Shown: positions 1-9,070, numbered from the stretch's first letter. The stretch is 64,000 nt of DNA from JANXQG01 sp963775975 (GCA_963775975.1 CAVZKX010000001.1:1-64000); one strand, 5' to 3'. The notes: generated by a model not told the origin, from the letters alone. Numbers and translations: made by a program.

Positions 1-183
1 GCTGCCATGACCGACAATCTGCTTGCCCTTGATTAGGTAATCGCCGCAACTGCGGGCATGTTCGATGAAGCTCTGGGCAGCTTTTTGACCGGCAAAGTGC
101 TCCTTGTTGGCGCTGGCCGCGAGTTGCTTTAGTTCGGCATTGGCGGATTGTTTTTTGTCCGCCGATGGAATAGAGTTGGGCAT
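1..183 (-). CDS. DUF3102-like protein, N-terminal part (runs off the left edge)
   Basis: The minus strand reads an open frame from ATG at 183 to the window edge (61 codons). It begins MPNSIPSADKKQSANAELKQ and contains an Ala-rich helix followed by HARSCGDYLIKGKQIVGHGS. The pattern of a conserved His, then GxxLlxxKxxVGHG, is what I know from DUF3102 proteins of phages and plasmids, whose function is not established. It lies downstream of an HTH protein, an unknown protein and an integrase on the same strand, so it probably belongs to the mobile element whose rest lies left of the window. Family assignment rests on about 60 residues. Confidence 0.55.
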   Translation of the reverse strand, partial: MPNSIPSADKKQSANAELKQLAASANKEHFAGQKAAQSFIEHARSCGDYLIKGKQIVGHGS

Positions 184-248
184 AGCTTTGAATCCTTTTG
201 CAGCGGCCGCGGGCGTCGAAACTTGCGGCCGTTTGCGTTTCTTGGGGG

Positions 249-572
249 TTAAACGTACTCGACGAAGCCCCCGCGGCGACGTTGCCGGCGGGCGCGTGGA
301 GCGGGAGGTTGGACGGCGCGGGCTGCCTCGAAAGCGGCTATCGCGTCCAGGTCGATCAGATACCGGGGTTTACTGCCGCGGCGGGTGCAAGCGTCGATCG
401 CCTTCAATTCGCCGCTGCGAATCCACTTGATGACCTTCTTTTGGTCGATCCCCAATTGCTTCGCATATTGCGGCGGCGTGAGTTTGCGGCGGCTAGCGGT
501 GCCTGCCGGCGGTGAAAGATTGTCGGCTACCATGATGGCCCTCGGTGCAGTTGCGGTTAAATCGAACTGCAC
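249..572 (-). CDS. Small helix-turn-helix (excisionase/MerR-like) DNA-binding protein
   Basis: 107 codons from a GTG at 572; an internal ATG at 533 (MVADN...) is an equally plausible start. The core, LTPPQYAKQLGIDQKKVIKW followed by IRSGELKAI and then YLIDLDAIAAFE, is the typical HTH_17/excisionase layout: a winged-helix recognition helix, a basic wing, then a helix that begins with a D-x-D-x-I-x-x-F motif. The tail is basic. Position two genes downstream of a tyrosine recombinase suggests an excisionase or element regulator, but that is inference from family and context. Confidence 0.65.
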   Translation of the reverse strand: MQFDLTATAPRAIMVADNLSPPAGTASRRKLTPPQYAKQLGIDQKKVIKWIRSGELKAIDACTRRGSKPRYLIDLDAIAAFEAARAVQPPAPRARRQRRRGGFVEYV

Positions 573-605
573 GCGAGACTACAGAATGGCAGTGGGGACA
601 CAAAA

Positions 606-1271
606 TCAGATTGTCCCCGTTTTGTCCCCGTTTTGTGAACTTGAACCGGGCTTGTGACGAAGATCCGGCCAGTCTTTTAGCGTCCGGTAAACGCTATCAC
701 TATCGCCCTCTTCTTCGCAGAATTCTCGGCAAAACTTGGCCAGCGCTATATGTTCGCCTCCGTCAATCTTTCGGTTGAATGCCGCGAGGACACCGCGAGC
801 ACGGTCATTGAGCGGACGCTTTTTCCTTTGTCCCTTTTTCGTGTCCCCCTCCGTTTTCGTGCTCGCTTGTCGTTCGGCTTGGGCGATAATGTCTGCCCCC
901 GTTTTTATTCTGCCCAGTAGGTCATACATGGCCGTAGCGAGATTTGTAGCGGATTCTGCATCGCCGTTATACGCATCGTCGCTGAAGTCCGTGTACATCT
1001 TTTCAACGAAGTCGAGATAGTCGTCAATTTGCTTGATGACGTGGCTATATTTGACGCTAAATCGCATCATCGCATCACGGGCGAGGCTGTCAGGACGGAA
1101 TACCCACGGCGCGTACGCGCTCATTGCCTTATCTTCACTAAGCAGGCAGTCGATGCGTTGGCCCCAGCCCCAAAGCCAGTGAAGGTCAGAGCCATATTCG
1201 TATGGAAACGAATCTATATGCGGGGCTTGCGGCGGTTCGTCGGAAAAGAAACGACTCTTATCGCTATCCAT
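606..1271 (-). CDS. Hypothetical protein of the left mobile element
   Basis: 221 codons starting MDSDKSRFFSDEPPQAPHID. I do not recognise a family. The protein is acidic, rich in Asp and Glu with several Trp near residues 30-60, has a Lys-rich linker around residues 140-155 (KTEGDTKKGQRKKRP) and no signal peptide or membrane segment. The C-terminal third (DRARGVLAAFNRKIDGGEHI...) looks helical and could be a small nucleic-acid-binding or replication-associated module. It sits between the integrase and the HTH gene on the same strand. The last bases hold a direct repeat of a GTCCCCGTTTT unit near 615-640. Confidence 0.5.
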   Translation of the reverse strand: MDSDKSRFFSDEPPQAPHIDSFPYEYGSDLHWLWGWGQRIDCLLSEDKAMSAYAPWVFRPDSLARDAMMRFSVKYSHVIKQIDDYLDFVEKMYTDFSDDAYNGDAESATNLATAMYDLLGRIKTGADIIAQAERQASTKTEGDTKKGQRKKRPLNDRARGVLAAFNRKIDGGEHIALAKFCREFCEEEGDSDSVYRTLKDWPDLRHKPGSSSQNGDKTGTI

Positions 1272-1376
1272 GAAACACCACCTTTCTGCCGAGCGGTCAA
1301 CCGTGGACTCGCGGTGGTGCCGACGAATCCACGATTGGCCTGTGCGGGGATCAACCGCAACTCGGATATCAATGTT

Positions 1377-2570
1377 CTACTTCTTACCCCTTGGTTTTTC
1401 AACCCCGAACAACCAGCGGCGGACGTGTTCTGTCACCGCCTTTAACCGTTCGTCGTCCATCCGCTCCCGGTAGGCTGCGGACATATCGCTGCCGCTGGCC
1501 GCACGGCCCATTACCGATTGCACGGCGGCAATGTCGCGGGCGCCTTCCGCAACTGTTTGGTACGTGTGTCTGAGGCTGTAAAACGACAGCCCTTTGCGAG
1601 CGACGGGCTTCTTGTCCTTGCCGATCGTCGCCTTGGCGAGTGTCAGCACCATTTCGCTGCCGACGCGATAACCGCGGGTGTCGGCGTAGCCCTTGCGGTG
1701 GCGGCTGATAAAGAAAAGCGGGGCCAACGTGGAGTCGTCAACGGCGGGACGGATCGCCTTTGCCGCCTTCAGGGCTGCGATCGTTTCCGGCCAGAGCGGA
1801 AAGCGGCGGTTGATGCCGGTCTTGGGGCGCGGGTAGTTTATCCATCCGCGCTCCAGGTCCACGGCGGCCGTTGGCAATTGCCCTACGTCGCCGTTGCCCA
1901 TACCGGCGTTGATGCCGAGCAATATCATGGCCTTGGCGTTGACGGTGGCCACGGCAAGCACGGCGAGCAACTCCTCGCGCTCGAACATGCGAAGGCCACG
2001 GGCGGCGCGGTTCTGGCGTAGCACCTTCGCGCTGGGCTTCTTAAACTCGGCACCGAACCGCGGCGGCCGGTCAATCATGCCAGAATCGAAGGCATACTTG
2101 AACATCGAGCGAACACGTTGGATCTCGTTGCCCAGCCGGACCGGGCCCCAGTCCTTCGCGATGTTGGCGCGGAGCCGGCGGAAGTCGTCATTTGTTAGCT
2201 GCCCGGCGGCGTTCAACCGCCCGAACACAGCCCCCATACGCTGCCCGGTTGCCACAAGCTCGTCAAAGGTGCGTTGCGTGATTTCGCCCGCGTTCAGGAG
2301 CGCCCGCTTGGAATTGAGAAACTCATTGCAGACATCCGCGACGGTCTTTTCCTCCGGACTGGCTAGACGAGGCTCGCGCCCGGCAAGCAGATCGTCCTTT
2401 TGGTTCAGCCAGAGGTTGAGTGCTTTCTCGCCGTCCGGATCGTCGGCAATGCGGCCGAAGTATTTCGTTTTGCTGAGAACCTTTTTGGCCCAGTAGCCGC
2501 GGGAATGAGCGAAGCAGGGGAAGCCTTTGCGGTCTTTAGCCGGGACCGCCTTTGTGCTAGACTTGGGCAT
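1377..2570 (-). CDS. Tyrosine recombinase / phage-type integrase (divergent active site)
   Basis: 397 codons from ATG at 2570. The N-terminal 180 residues are a SAM-like core-binding domain (TVADVCNEFLNSKRALLNAG); the C-terminal half is the catalytic domain. Visible catalytic elements are a beta-hairpin Lys in PRPKTGINRR (about K250), LRH within YSLRHTYQTV (R334, H335) and a C-terminal Tyr in AAYRERMDDE (Y367). The box that normally reads TGxRxxE is GMGNGDV (223-229), so the first catalytic Arg is not where expected; the first His of HxxR is Tyr331 and the later His is Arg356. I recall this variant from planctomycete integrases. The gene points away from the adjacent tRNA-Ser. Confidence 0.9.
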   Translation of the reverse strand: MPKSSTKAVPAKDRKGFPCFAHSRGYWAKKVLSKTKYFGRIADDPDGEKALNLWLNQKDDLLAGREPRLASPEEKTVADVCNEFLNSKRALLNAGEITQRTFDELVATGQRMGAVFGRLNAAGQLTNDDFRRLRANIAKDWGPVRLGNEIQRVRSMFKYAFDSGMIDRPPRFGAEFKKPSAKVLRQNRAARGLRMFEREELLAVLAVATVNAKAMILLGINAGMGNGDVGQLPTAAVDLERGWINYPRPKTGINRRFPLWPETIAALKAAKAIRPAVDDSTLAPLFFISRHRKGYADTRGYRVGSEMVLTLAKATIGKDKKPVARKGLSFYSLRHTYQTVAEGARDIAAVQSVMGRAASGSDMSAAYRERMDDERLKAVTEHVRRWLFGVEKPRGKK

Positions 2571-2717
2571 AGATGCCGCCTTTCAGGTAAAGTGGGAAGG
2601 TGGTGTCGCCGGACGCTAGCCCGTTAGCCGCGGGCTGGTGTCCTTGTTTTAGGCGGATTTCATTATAGCGGGTGTACGAAAGGTGTACAGTAGGCTGAAT
2701 GAGAAAAACATAAAAGA

Positions 2718-2731
2718 CGTAAAGCCTTACG
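2718..2731. repeat. 14-bp quasi-palindrome CGTAA-N4-TTACG beside the left integrase
   Basis: The sequence cgtaaagccttacg lies between the integrase start (2570) and the tRNA-Ser gene (2744). Close relatives of the same 14-mer occur at 49061-49074 and 63540-63553, just inside the two ends of the tRNA-Leu island. A recombinase-binding or arm-type site is a reasonable inference. Confidence 0.5.
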
Positions 2732-2743
2732 TAGAAAAGACTT

Positions 2744-2830
2744 GGATGGGTGGCAGAGTGGTCTAATGCGGCGGTCTTGAAAACCGCAGTGGGCGAAAGT
2801 CCACCGGGGGTTCGAATCCCTCCCCATCCG
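2744..2830 (+). tRNA. tRNA-Ser (anticodon UGA)
   Basis: The gene folds as an 87-nt class II tRNA. GGATGGG (2744-2750) pairs with CCCATCC (2823-2829), followed by discriminator G at 2830. The anticodon arm GCGGT/ACCGC encloses the loop CTTGAAA with TGA at 2778-2780. A variable arm (GTGGGCGAAAGTCCAC) precedes GGGGGTTCGAATCCC, the T arm. CCA is not encoded. It reads UCA and other UCN serine codons. The integrase at 1377-2570 lies on its 5' side, the opposite of the usual insertion at a tRNA 3' end. Confidence 0.95.
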
Positions 2831-3318
2831 CCTTTCGGCGGCGGTTCATGTGTATATCAGGTAATGCAGCGATGCTCTTTTCCTCACGGCGCTCTAATAA
2901 AGCTGGTTTGGATAGGCATAGGACGTACTGCTAATTCGGGTATGAAACAGACTCTAAATAATGCTTGACATATTTTGCCGACGAATGTAGACTGACGATG
3001 CACTGAGGAGTTGCATAACGCCTTTTTCTAACCCCATCGGCAGGCAGCGCTGCGCTAAAGTTCGCATCGCCAATTCGTTAAGGCCTTGGTCTTAGCGTGT
3101 TAGCCGCGCGATAAGCGCTCTTATGATCCATCGCAAGTCGGTCGGTCGATTTGCCTCTGATGGCTCTATGCCTCTACGCGAGAGTCGAGCGCCACGCGCG
3201 CTTCCCGTTCTCGCCGGCTAGCCATCGATTCTCGACTCACAAGGATTGTGACAGGAGCGATCGTTCTTGCAGCGTAAAGTTCCAGCGCGACGAGTTCTCC
3301 ACGAGGAATCGTACCTAA
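2831..3318. other. Intergenic region, no gene seen
   Basis: About 490 bp between tRNA-Ser and the metalloprotease gene. A short GC hairpin (ccgcctttcggcgg) directly follows the tRNA and could help terminate it. The rest is AT-mixed without convincing coding potential. I see no duplicated tRNA-Ser fragment in it. Confidence 0.5.
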
Positions 3319-5574
3319 GTGATTGAGAAAATGTTAAACAACTCGCGGATGATGGCGTCTATCACTCGCCCGTTTGGCCACTTACCTCGCGGAGGGCATT
3401 GTCGGCATTTTACATGCCTGGCCCTAGGTTGGCTCGTAACTGCGCTGGCCGCGAATTCCGCCAGGGCCGCATTTGTCATCAACCCGACGTGGGATAGTTC
3501 CGTCACCTCTCTATCCAATTCGGCGCAGTTCATATCCGGTTTCACGGCCGCCATCAACGAATTTGAAAGCTTTTTCTGCGACAACGTGACGGTCAATATT
3601 ACCTTCAAGAGCGCTCCAGGAACTTCCACTTTCGGCCATAGCAACTACACGGTTCACAATACCTATTCGTATTCCCAAATCGTCGGCGCGCTCTCCAATC
3701 ATGCCGTCTCCGGCAACGACTCCGTTGCCTTGCGCTACTTGACTTCCGATCCGACGGGCGGCGGTTTTTACGTTGTCAACGATGCGAATGCCAAGGCCAT
3801 CGGCCTGCGGTCCGCTAATAACTCGTCAAGCGACGGCGCCGTAACGATCGGCAGCGGCTTTAGCTTTACGTTCGATCCGAACAATCGAGCGCAATCGGGC
3901 AAATACGACTTTATTGGCATCACGGAGCATGAAATATCGGAAGTGATGGGCCGCGCGGCGGGGTTGGGGCAGAGCTTCGGAAGCGGCAATTTTTCCTCGG
4001 TTTACGAGCCTTTCGACCTCTTTCGTTACACGGCGCCCGCCGTGCAAAACGTATCGGTTGCGGCCACCGGAGTATACTTTTCGATCGACGGCGGCAAGAC
4101 CAATCTGAAGAATTACAACAGCGGTTCGGGAGACAAGCAGGATTGGGCCGGCACCTCGCCCTACACACCGGACTCGGCAAACGACGTCAGTTTCTCCGGC
4201 TTCGCAAATGTCTTCACGCCGGTCGACGTGGCGGCGATGGACGTGATGGGCTGGACGCCTTCGTCGCCCTACGCAATTAATGTTTGGAGCGGATCGAGCA
4301 GCACGTCCTGGTCGAACAGTTCCAACTGGACTGGATTGAACGGGGCCTCGCCGCCCAATGGCAACACGTCGCAGGCCGTGTTGGGCAACGCAGGCGCGCA
4401 GGCGACGGCCGATTTTCAATCAACTTCATCGACGCTGGCGCAGCTCACATTCAACGGCAACGTGCAGACGACGATTAAGAGCACGAGCCTGACGCCAGGT
4501 CGTCTTATATTCAGCACGAGTGACAGCTCTCCGGCGACGCTGACTGTGAACCACGGCGTCCTTTTCACCCAGCATACCGATAGCGTGCTATCTTCCGCAG
4601 CACTGGGCGTCGGATTGAGCGTCACGGTTGCCAATTCGGCCGACTTAATGCTTTTCGCCGGCGCGATCTCCGGATCTGGGGCGCTTGTTCTTGCCGCCGA
4701 CAACGCGGGAACGGTAGCCCTGTCCGGTACTGCGAACAACTATTCCGGCGGCACCATATTGAACTCGGGAGTATTGCAGGTCGCTAGCTTCGGCAGTTTG
4801 GGTTCAGGGACGGCCAACTTGCATTTTGCCGGCGGCACATTGCGCTTTGCCGCGGGGGCAACCGCCGACGTCTCTCCAAAAATTGCGCCCATACCAAGCG
4901 GAGTACAGGCAAATATCGACACGAACGGCAACAGCGTCCATTTTGCGTCAGCACTCGCGGGAAGCGGCGGCGTGAACAAGTTGGGTTCCGGAGCGCTGGT
5001 TCTTACTGCATCCAATGCCTATGCGGGTGCGACGAAAGTTTCCGGCGGAACGCTCGTCGTTGATGGCGCGCTTGCCGGACCTGTCACAGCGCTGAGCGGC
5101 GCCCGGCTCAGCGGTAGCGGTTCCATGGCAAGCGTTGCCATGAATGCCGGATCGACTCTGGCCCCCGGAGACTCCACGGGCACGATGACCATCAATGGAA
5201 ACCTTTCACTTGCTTCCGGCGTTACCCTCGAATACTCGCTAGACGGGCCCTCCGACAGCGACATGATTGTGATGCCTTCCGGCGAGTTGTTTTTGAATAA
5301 TCAGCAATTTACCGATTTCATTTTTTTGCCACAGTCGAGTTTTGGCCCGGGGCAGTACACACTGATTGATGATGCCGGCATTTCCGGGACCTTGGGGTCG
5401 AATATCAATGGGACAATCGACGGGTTTCCCTCGACGTTGGCGCTTTCGCATGGGGACCTTGTCCTGAATGTTGTCCCGGAACCGCGAACTCTCTCCCTAT
5501 TGCTGGCGATGATAGGATTGACGTTCATCGCATTTCGCGGGCGCGCTTTTAGCGAAAACACGCGGCACATTTGA
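3319..5574 (+). CDS. Secreted PEP-CTERM protein with NF038122-type metalloprotease domain and beta-strand repeats
   Basis: 751 codons from GTG at 3319; ATG at 3331 (MLNNSRMM) is an alternative. A signal peptide ends near ANSARAAF. Residues 50-310 match the NF038122 metalloprotease family: WDSSV near the start, YDFIGITEHEISEVMGRAAG with an HExxxxxxR-like metal site, and VFTPVDVAAMDVMGW at the end. Residues 320-700 are autotransporter-type beta repeats (NYSGGTILNSGVLQV, AYAGATKVSGGTLVVDG). The C-terminus VPEPRTLSLLLAMIGLTFIA plus a basic tail is a PEP-CTERM sorting signal. It is probably exported and processed at the envelope. The gene is monocistronic. Confidence 0.85.
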   Translation: MIEKMLNNSRMMASITRPFGHLPRGGHCRHFTCLALGWLVTALAANSARAAFVINPTWDSSVTSLSNSAQFISGFTAAINEFESFFCDNVTVNITFKSAPGTSTFGHSNYTVHNTYSYSQIVGALSNHAVSGNDSVALRYLTSDPTGGGFYVVNDANAKAIGLRSANNSSSDGAVTIGSGFSFTFDPNNRAQSGKYDFIGITEHEISEVMGRAAGLGQSFGSGNFSSVYEPFDLFRYTAPAVQNVSVAATGVYFSIDGGKTNLKNYNSGSGDKQDWAGTSPYTPDSANDVSFSGFANVFTPVDVAAMDVMGWTPSSPYAINVWSGSSSTSWSNSSNWTGLNGASPPNGNTSQAVLGNAGAQATADFQSTSSTLAQLTFNGNVQTTIKSTSLTPGRLIFSTSDSSPATLTVNHGVLFTQHTDSVLSSAALGVGLSVTVANSADLMLFAGAISGSGALVLAADNAGTVALSGTANNYSGGTILNSGVLQVASFGSLGSGTANLHFAGGTLRFAAGATADVSPKIAPIPSGVQANIDTNGNSVHFASALAGSGGVNKLGSGALVLTASNAYAGATKVSGGTLVVDGALAGPVTALSGARLSGSGSMASVAMNAGSTLAPGDSTGTMTINGNLSLASGVTLEYSLDGPSDSDMIVMPSGELFLNNQQFTDFIFLPQSSFGPGQYTLIDDAGISGTLGSNINGTIDGFPSTLALSHGDLVLNVVPEPRTLSLLLAMIGLTFIAFRGRAFSENTRHI

Positions 5575-5707
5575 ATCTGGGAGCAAGCACTCCTATTCCG
5601 TTGGTTCTCGCAAGGGTCGGCGTTTACCAATGCGTTCCATCCTATTAAAACTTGGAGCACATAGGCTGCGAGGCGCGCAGTTCAACGGCGGCGCCGTATT
5701 ACTTCAG

Positions 5708-6580
5708 TCACTGTTCTTCCGTGCAAAAGTACGCGCGGGCGTCGTCTAGCCCGATCGTCTCGACGATTTCGGACTTTGGGCCGTCGGCGATGAATGATCG
5801 AACCAGTTCTCCACGAGCGACGGACTTCTGTGCCGCGTCCAGATCGTTGAGTTTTGCTATTCGGTAACGCTTGCCTCGCTCCAGGTTCTCCGCCGTGACC
5901 CGCAATTCGACTTGCTTGTCGCCCATGCGGCGAATCTGGACCCGCACGGGCTTGAGACCGGCATGCGCCGATTTCGTTTTCAAACCGGTAATCGAGTAGC
6001 CGAAGTAAGAATTGACGCCGTTGACGAGCGACATGCCCTTCTCCTTTGACGACAGCAGGGCGATGCTCCGCATCTCCTGTTTTCCCCAGGTCGTATTGAG
6101 CGTGAGAGAAGTATCGGAGCAGCCGGTCGCCAGGACAAAATGATCGACGTTCCATTCCGGATGTCCCGTAGGATAGATTTTTACGCCGAGCAAGACCGGA
6201 TGGCCGGCGGCAAGTTCGCCGCGGACCCACTTTACGAAGGGCTTTAGGCCGTCGTCTTGGCACGCCTTGTATTCCATCCCCAGGCTGTTCATTGCCACGG
6301 CAATGTCTTCTTCATACAGGTCGGGATGCGCCGGCTTTCCGGCACGATTGATCGCCTTTTGCGAGACGTAAGTGCCGTAGTAGGCGAGCGCCATTTGGAT
6401 TGACGACTCGCCGCACCAGCCCTCCTTGGGCCTTCGCTTCTCCTGGCCGATATCGGGAATGTCGAGGCGAATCTCGCTGCTGGACGGTATTGGGACGGCC
6501 GACCGCACACTCAGTGGCGACGCCACGGCGATCGTCAGCATCAAAGTAACGAGCAATACGAGTCGAATCGTCGCGGTCAT
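5708..6580 (-). CDS. Secreted C39-like (papain-fold) cysteine peptidase
   Basis: I chose ATG at 6580 (MTATIRLVLLVTLMLTIAVA) because it starts a clean signal peptide; the frame is open to 6676. The mature domain has the papain-like catalytic pattern: IGQEKRRPKEGWCGESSIQM with a Cys after Trp, LAYYGTYVSQKAI, then HPEWNVDHFVLATG carrying the His, and LTLNTTWG for the third residue. This is the layout of C39-like peptidases, which cleave short leader or substrate peptides. The C-terminal 90 residues (RVQIRRMGDKQVELRVTAEN) look like a beta-sandwich. It is divergent from the next gene; the substrate is unknown. Confidence 0.75.
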   Translation of the reverse strand: MTATIRLVLLVTLMLTIAVASPLSVRSAVPIPSSSEIRLDIPDIGQEKRRPKEGWCGESSIQMALAYYGTYVSQKAINRAGKPAHPDLYEEDIAVAMNSLGMEYKACQDDGLKPFVKWVRGELAAGHPVLLGVKIYPTGHPEWNVDHFVLATGCSDTSLTLNTTWGKQEMRSIALLSSKEKGMSLVNGVNSYFGYSITGLKTKSAHAGLKPVRVQIRRMGDKQVELRVTAENLERGKRYRIAKLNDLDAAQKSVARGELVRSFIADGPKSEIVETIGLDDARAYFCTEEQ

Positions 6581-6660
6581 TCTTCGGTCCGGTAACGTGT
6601 CTGATTGAGAATCTCGAGGTGCCATTTGGGCATTATACCGTCCGCGGGAGGAAATGAATC

Positions 6661-6720
6661 GAAGCCCGACGCGCAAGCGAGCGGGGAAATAGCCCCCCGC
6701 TCGCTTGCGCGTCGGGCTTC
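6661..6720. repeat. Perfect 26-bp inverted repeat (REP-like) between divergent genes
   Basis: The left arm 6661-6686 (gaagcccgacgcgcaagcga...) is the exact reverse complement of 6695-6720, with an 8-nt loop. It lies between two divergent genes, so it is not a simple shared 3' terminator. The same kind of GC-rich palindrome is, from memory, abundant in Pirellulales genomes. Confidence 0.85.
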
Positions 6721-6871
6721 AATGGCGTTTCGTTTCTCGCCCGTCTGTGGCAAGCGGAATCAGAAGTCGTTATACTATCGAACATCAATCGAATTTGCCG
6801 AATAATCAACGATTCGCATTCGACTTCGCACCGCGTCATCCGGACCAGCAACCGTCAAGGACGATCCAAAC

Positions 6872-8050
6872 ATGGGATTTTTGTCAGGCCCCGTCAGCTT
6901 TCAGTGTTTTCAGATCGAAGGCGACGCGCCGTCGCAATTCGGCACAGCCGAGATCAAGATTCTTGAGAAGTACGCCATCAACAAGATCGTTGCTTCGGCC
7001 GAGGAGCCGGGCGTCGGTTTTTTGGGCGGCGGTCATCTGCTCGATCTCAGCTTCAGTCAGGACAAGAACGTCATCGGCGACGCGTTGCATTGCGGCATCC
7101 GCATCGACACGCATCAGATCCCCGCCGCCGTGAAGAAGGCATGGCTGCAACTGGAACTGGCTGCATTCGCGGCCGACAATCCCGGCGGCCGGCCGACGAA
7201 GGCCCAGCGGCAAGAGGCCCGCGAGGCGGTCGAAGCCCGCTGCGAAGAAGAGATCAAGTCCGACCGCTTCCTTCGCATGTCACAGTTTCCGGTGCTTTGG
7301 GACGCCCGGCACGGCCTGTTCTACTTCGGCGGCGGCAGCGCGACGGCGGCCGAGCTATGTTGCGACTTGTTCACTCAAGCATTCAAAATGGAACTGTCGC
7401 CCATGACGGCCAGCCGCCGCGCCAACAATTGGGCCATCGAAGCGAAGCGACGAAAGGCGCTGGAGCAAACGATCCCCTCGGCGTTTCACTCCGGCAACGC
7501 GACGGCCGAGGTCTCGTGGTGGAATCAGCAAGAGGGCAATTGGGATTTTCTCGGCAACGAGTTCCTGCTCTGGCTCTGGTGGCGCTGGGAGCATGTCTCC
7601 GACACGATCGCGCTGCCCGACGGTTCCGAGGTGACCGGCATGTTCGCCCGCACGCTCAGCTTGCAATGTCCGCGCGACGAATCGGGCAAGGAGACGATCA
7701 CCGCCGACGGCCCGACCGGGCTGCCCGAAGCGATGCAGGCCATCCGTAGCGGCAAGTTGCCGCGCAAGGCGGGCATGACGCTCGTCCGCCAGGGCGAACA
7801 GTATGATCTGGCAATCCAACCGGAGGCTTTTATGATCGGCGGGGCGAAGATCCAGGTCGAAAACGCGGCGGAAGGCCGGGGCGTGGTCGAGGACCGCATC
7901 GAGAGCGTGCGAAATCTGCACGAGACGGTCGACCTGTTATTTCGCGCGTTTTGCGAGCAGCGCGTCGGCAAGAATTGGCACGGCGAGTTGGCGCGAATCG
8001 GCCAGTGGCTGAAGACCGGGACGGCGCGGCGGAAGAATCCGGCGGCGTAG
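6872..8050 (+). CDS. RdgC-like recombination-associated protein
   Basis: 392 codons from ATG at 6872 (MGFLSGPVSFQCFQIEGDAP). The order of blocks fits the RdgC family, a ring-shaped DNA-binding protein linked to control of RecA recombination: an N-terminal strand with FLGGG, then FLRMSQFPVLWDARHGLFYF, an AELCCDLFTQAFKMELSPMT helix, and NEFLLWLWWRWE resembling the LxREFLxWLWY block of RdgC. The C-terminal 120 residues are less conserved. No signal peptide, so cytoplasmic. Identification is by motif pattern against remembered RdgC, and overall identity is low. It is followed after 108 bp of repeats by an unrelated LRR gene. Confidence 0.65.
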   Translation: MGFLSGPVSFQCFQIEGDAPSQFGTAEIKILEKYAINKIVASAEEPGVGFLGGGHLLDLSFSQDKNVIGDALHCGIRIDTHQIPAAVKKAWLQLELAAFAADNPGGRPTKAQRQEAREAVEARCEEEIKSDRFLRMSQFPVLWDARHGLFYFGGGSATAAELCCDLFTQAFKMELSPMTASRRANNWAIEAKRRKALEQTIPSAFHSGNATAEVSWWNQQEGNWDFLGNEFLLWLWWRWEHVSDTIALPDGSEVTGMFARTLSLQCPRDESGKETITADGPTGLPEAMQAIRSGKLPRKAGMTLVRQGEQYDLAIQPEAFMIGGAKIQVENAAEGRGVVEDRIESVRNLHETVDLLFRAFCEQRVGKNWHGELARIGQWLKTGTARRKNPAA

Positions 8051-8053
8051 AGG

Positions 8054-8150
8054 GAAGTACCGGGTACGCAGTACACAGTACTCAGTACCGAGTACTACAG
8101 AACACGCTGAACTGCGTACTGAGTACTTGGTACTGTTTACTAAACTACGT
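8054..8150. repeat. AGTAC-rich imperfect inverted repeat cluster
   Basis: The spacer between the RdgC-like and LRR genes repeats GTAC and AGTACT words in both orientations (for example cagtactcagtaccgagtac, then gtactgagtacttggtactg), so it can fold into a long imperfect hairpin. It may be a terminator for the upstream gene or a remnant of a small mobile repeat. Confidence 0.6.
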
Positions 8151-8158
8151 GAGGATTC

Positions 8159-9070
8159 ATGCAAATGCATACGTTTCGCATAACCACCGTGGCTATCTTA
8201 ATCACCGTTCTGGGCGAAAGTCGCAATCTTGCCGACGAACCCAAGCCAATCGGTCCCGCGGACGCGGTCAAGGCGCTGCGCGACCGGGGCGTCAATGTGA
8301 AGCTGAACGAGTACGGCGTACCGATCGCCGTCGATGCCCTGAAGTCGAAGCTAACCGCCGCGGATTTTAACAACATCGCTGCCTTGCCAACCCTCCAGGC
8401 GGTCAAGCTGACGGGGCAAAGGATTGATTCTGCCTGCATCAAGAAGCTGCATGCGCTGACCACAATCAAATCTATCGGCCTCGACGACACGTCCATCACG
8501 AATAGGGAGTTGCAGGAGTTGGGACGGTTGCCCGACCTCGAAGAGCTATTGCTGGCAAAGATGGCGGTCGCCGATTCGTTTTTCGACTTTTCCAACTTCC
8601 CAAAGCTCCGTCGCCTGCGTCTTACGGAAACGAAAATCACGGACGACAGCGCGGACAAGTTGGCCAAAGTCACGACGCTCCAGGACCTTGACGTGAGCCG
8701 CACCGCCATCGGCGATACGGGCCTCGCCTCGCTCTGCAAGCTGCCCAAGCTTGTGAAACTCAATCTGTATACGACGAAGATCACCGACGCCGGCCTGGAC
8801 CCGCTCAAATCGCTGCCAGCGTTGAAATGGCTCAATCTCGACAAGACGGCCGTTTCCGACGCCGGCCTGCCGAAGCTGCAAGGCCTGACGAATCTCGAGT
8901 TTCTGCATCTGGGGCGGACAAACGTAACGGACGCCGGCTTGCCAAATCTCGCCGGGCTGACGAAGCTCAAGGAACTGCACCTCACGCATACGCACGTCAC
9001 GCCGTCGGGAGTGTCGAAATTGAAGCGCTCGCTGCCCAATTGCAAGATTGTGTACGAGACAAAGGACTGA
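8159..9070 (+). CDS. Secreted leucine-rich-repeat protein
   Basis: 303 codons starting MQMHTFRITTVAILITVLGE, a likely signal peptide. From about residue 70 to the end there are roughly nine tandem repeats of 24 residues with the pattern LxxLxxLxLxxTxITDxGLxxL, for example LVKLNLYTTKITDAGLDPLK and LEFLHLGRTNVTDAGLPNLA. This is the ribonuclease-inhibitor/cysteine-containing LRR type common in planctomycetes. It gives a curved protein-binding scaffold; no enzyme domain is present. Partner and role are unknown. Two terminator-like hairpins follow. Confidence 0.85.
   Translation: MQMHTFRITTVAILITVLGESRNLADEPKPIGPADAVKALRDRGVNVKLNEYGVPIAVDALKSKLTAADFNNIAALPTLQAVKLTGQRIDSACIKKLHALTTIKSIGLDDTSITNRELQELGRLPDLEELLLAKMAVADSFFDFSNFPKLRRLRLTETKITDDSADKLAKVTTLQDLDVSRTAIGDTGLASLCKLPKLVKLNLYTTKITDAGLDPLKSLPALKWLNLDKTAVSDAGLPKLQGLTNLEFLHLGRTNVTDAGLPNLAGLTKLKELHLTHTHVTPSGVSKLKRSLPNCKIVYETKD

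Noticed and set aside
1214..1402. 62-codon minus-strand frame between integrase and hypothetical gene
   Set aside because: It overlaps both neighbours, is Arg-rich and has no recognisable pattern.
2744..2830. tRNA-Ser as a proven attachment site of the left element
   Set aside because: No duplicated tRNA-Ser segment is inside the window and the element is on the 5' side. The link to the integrase is adjacency only.
2750..2968. 72-codon plus-strand frame starting MAEWSNAAVLKTAVGESPPG
   Set aside because: It is the translation of tRNA-Ser, a common false gene call.
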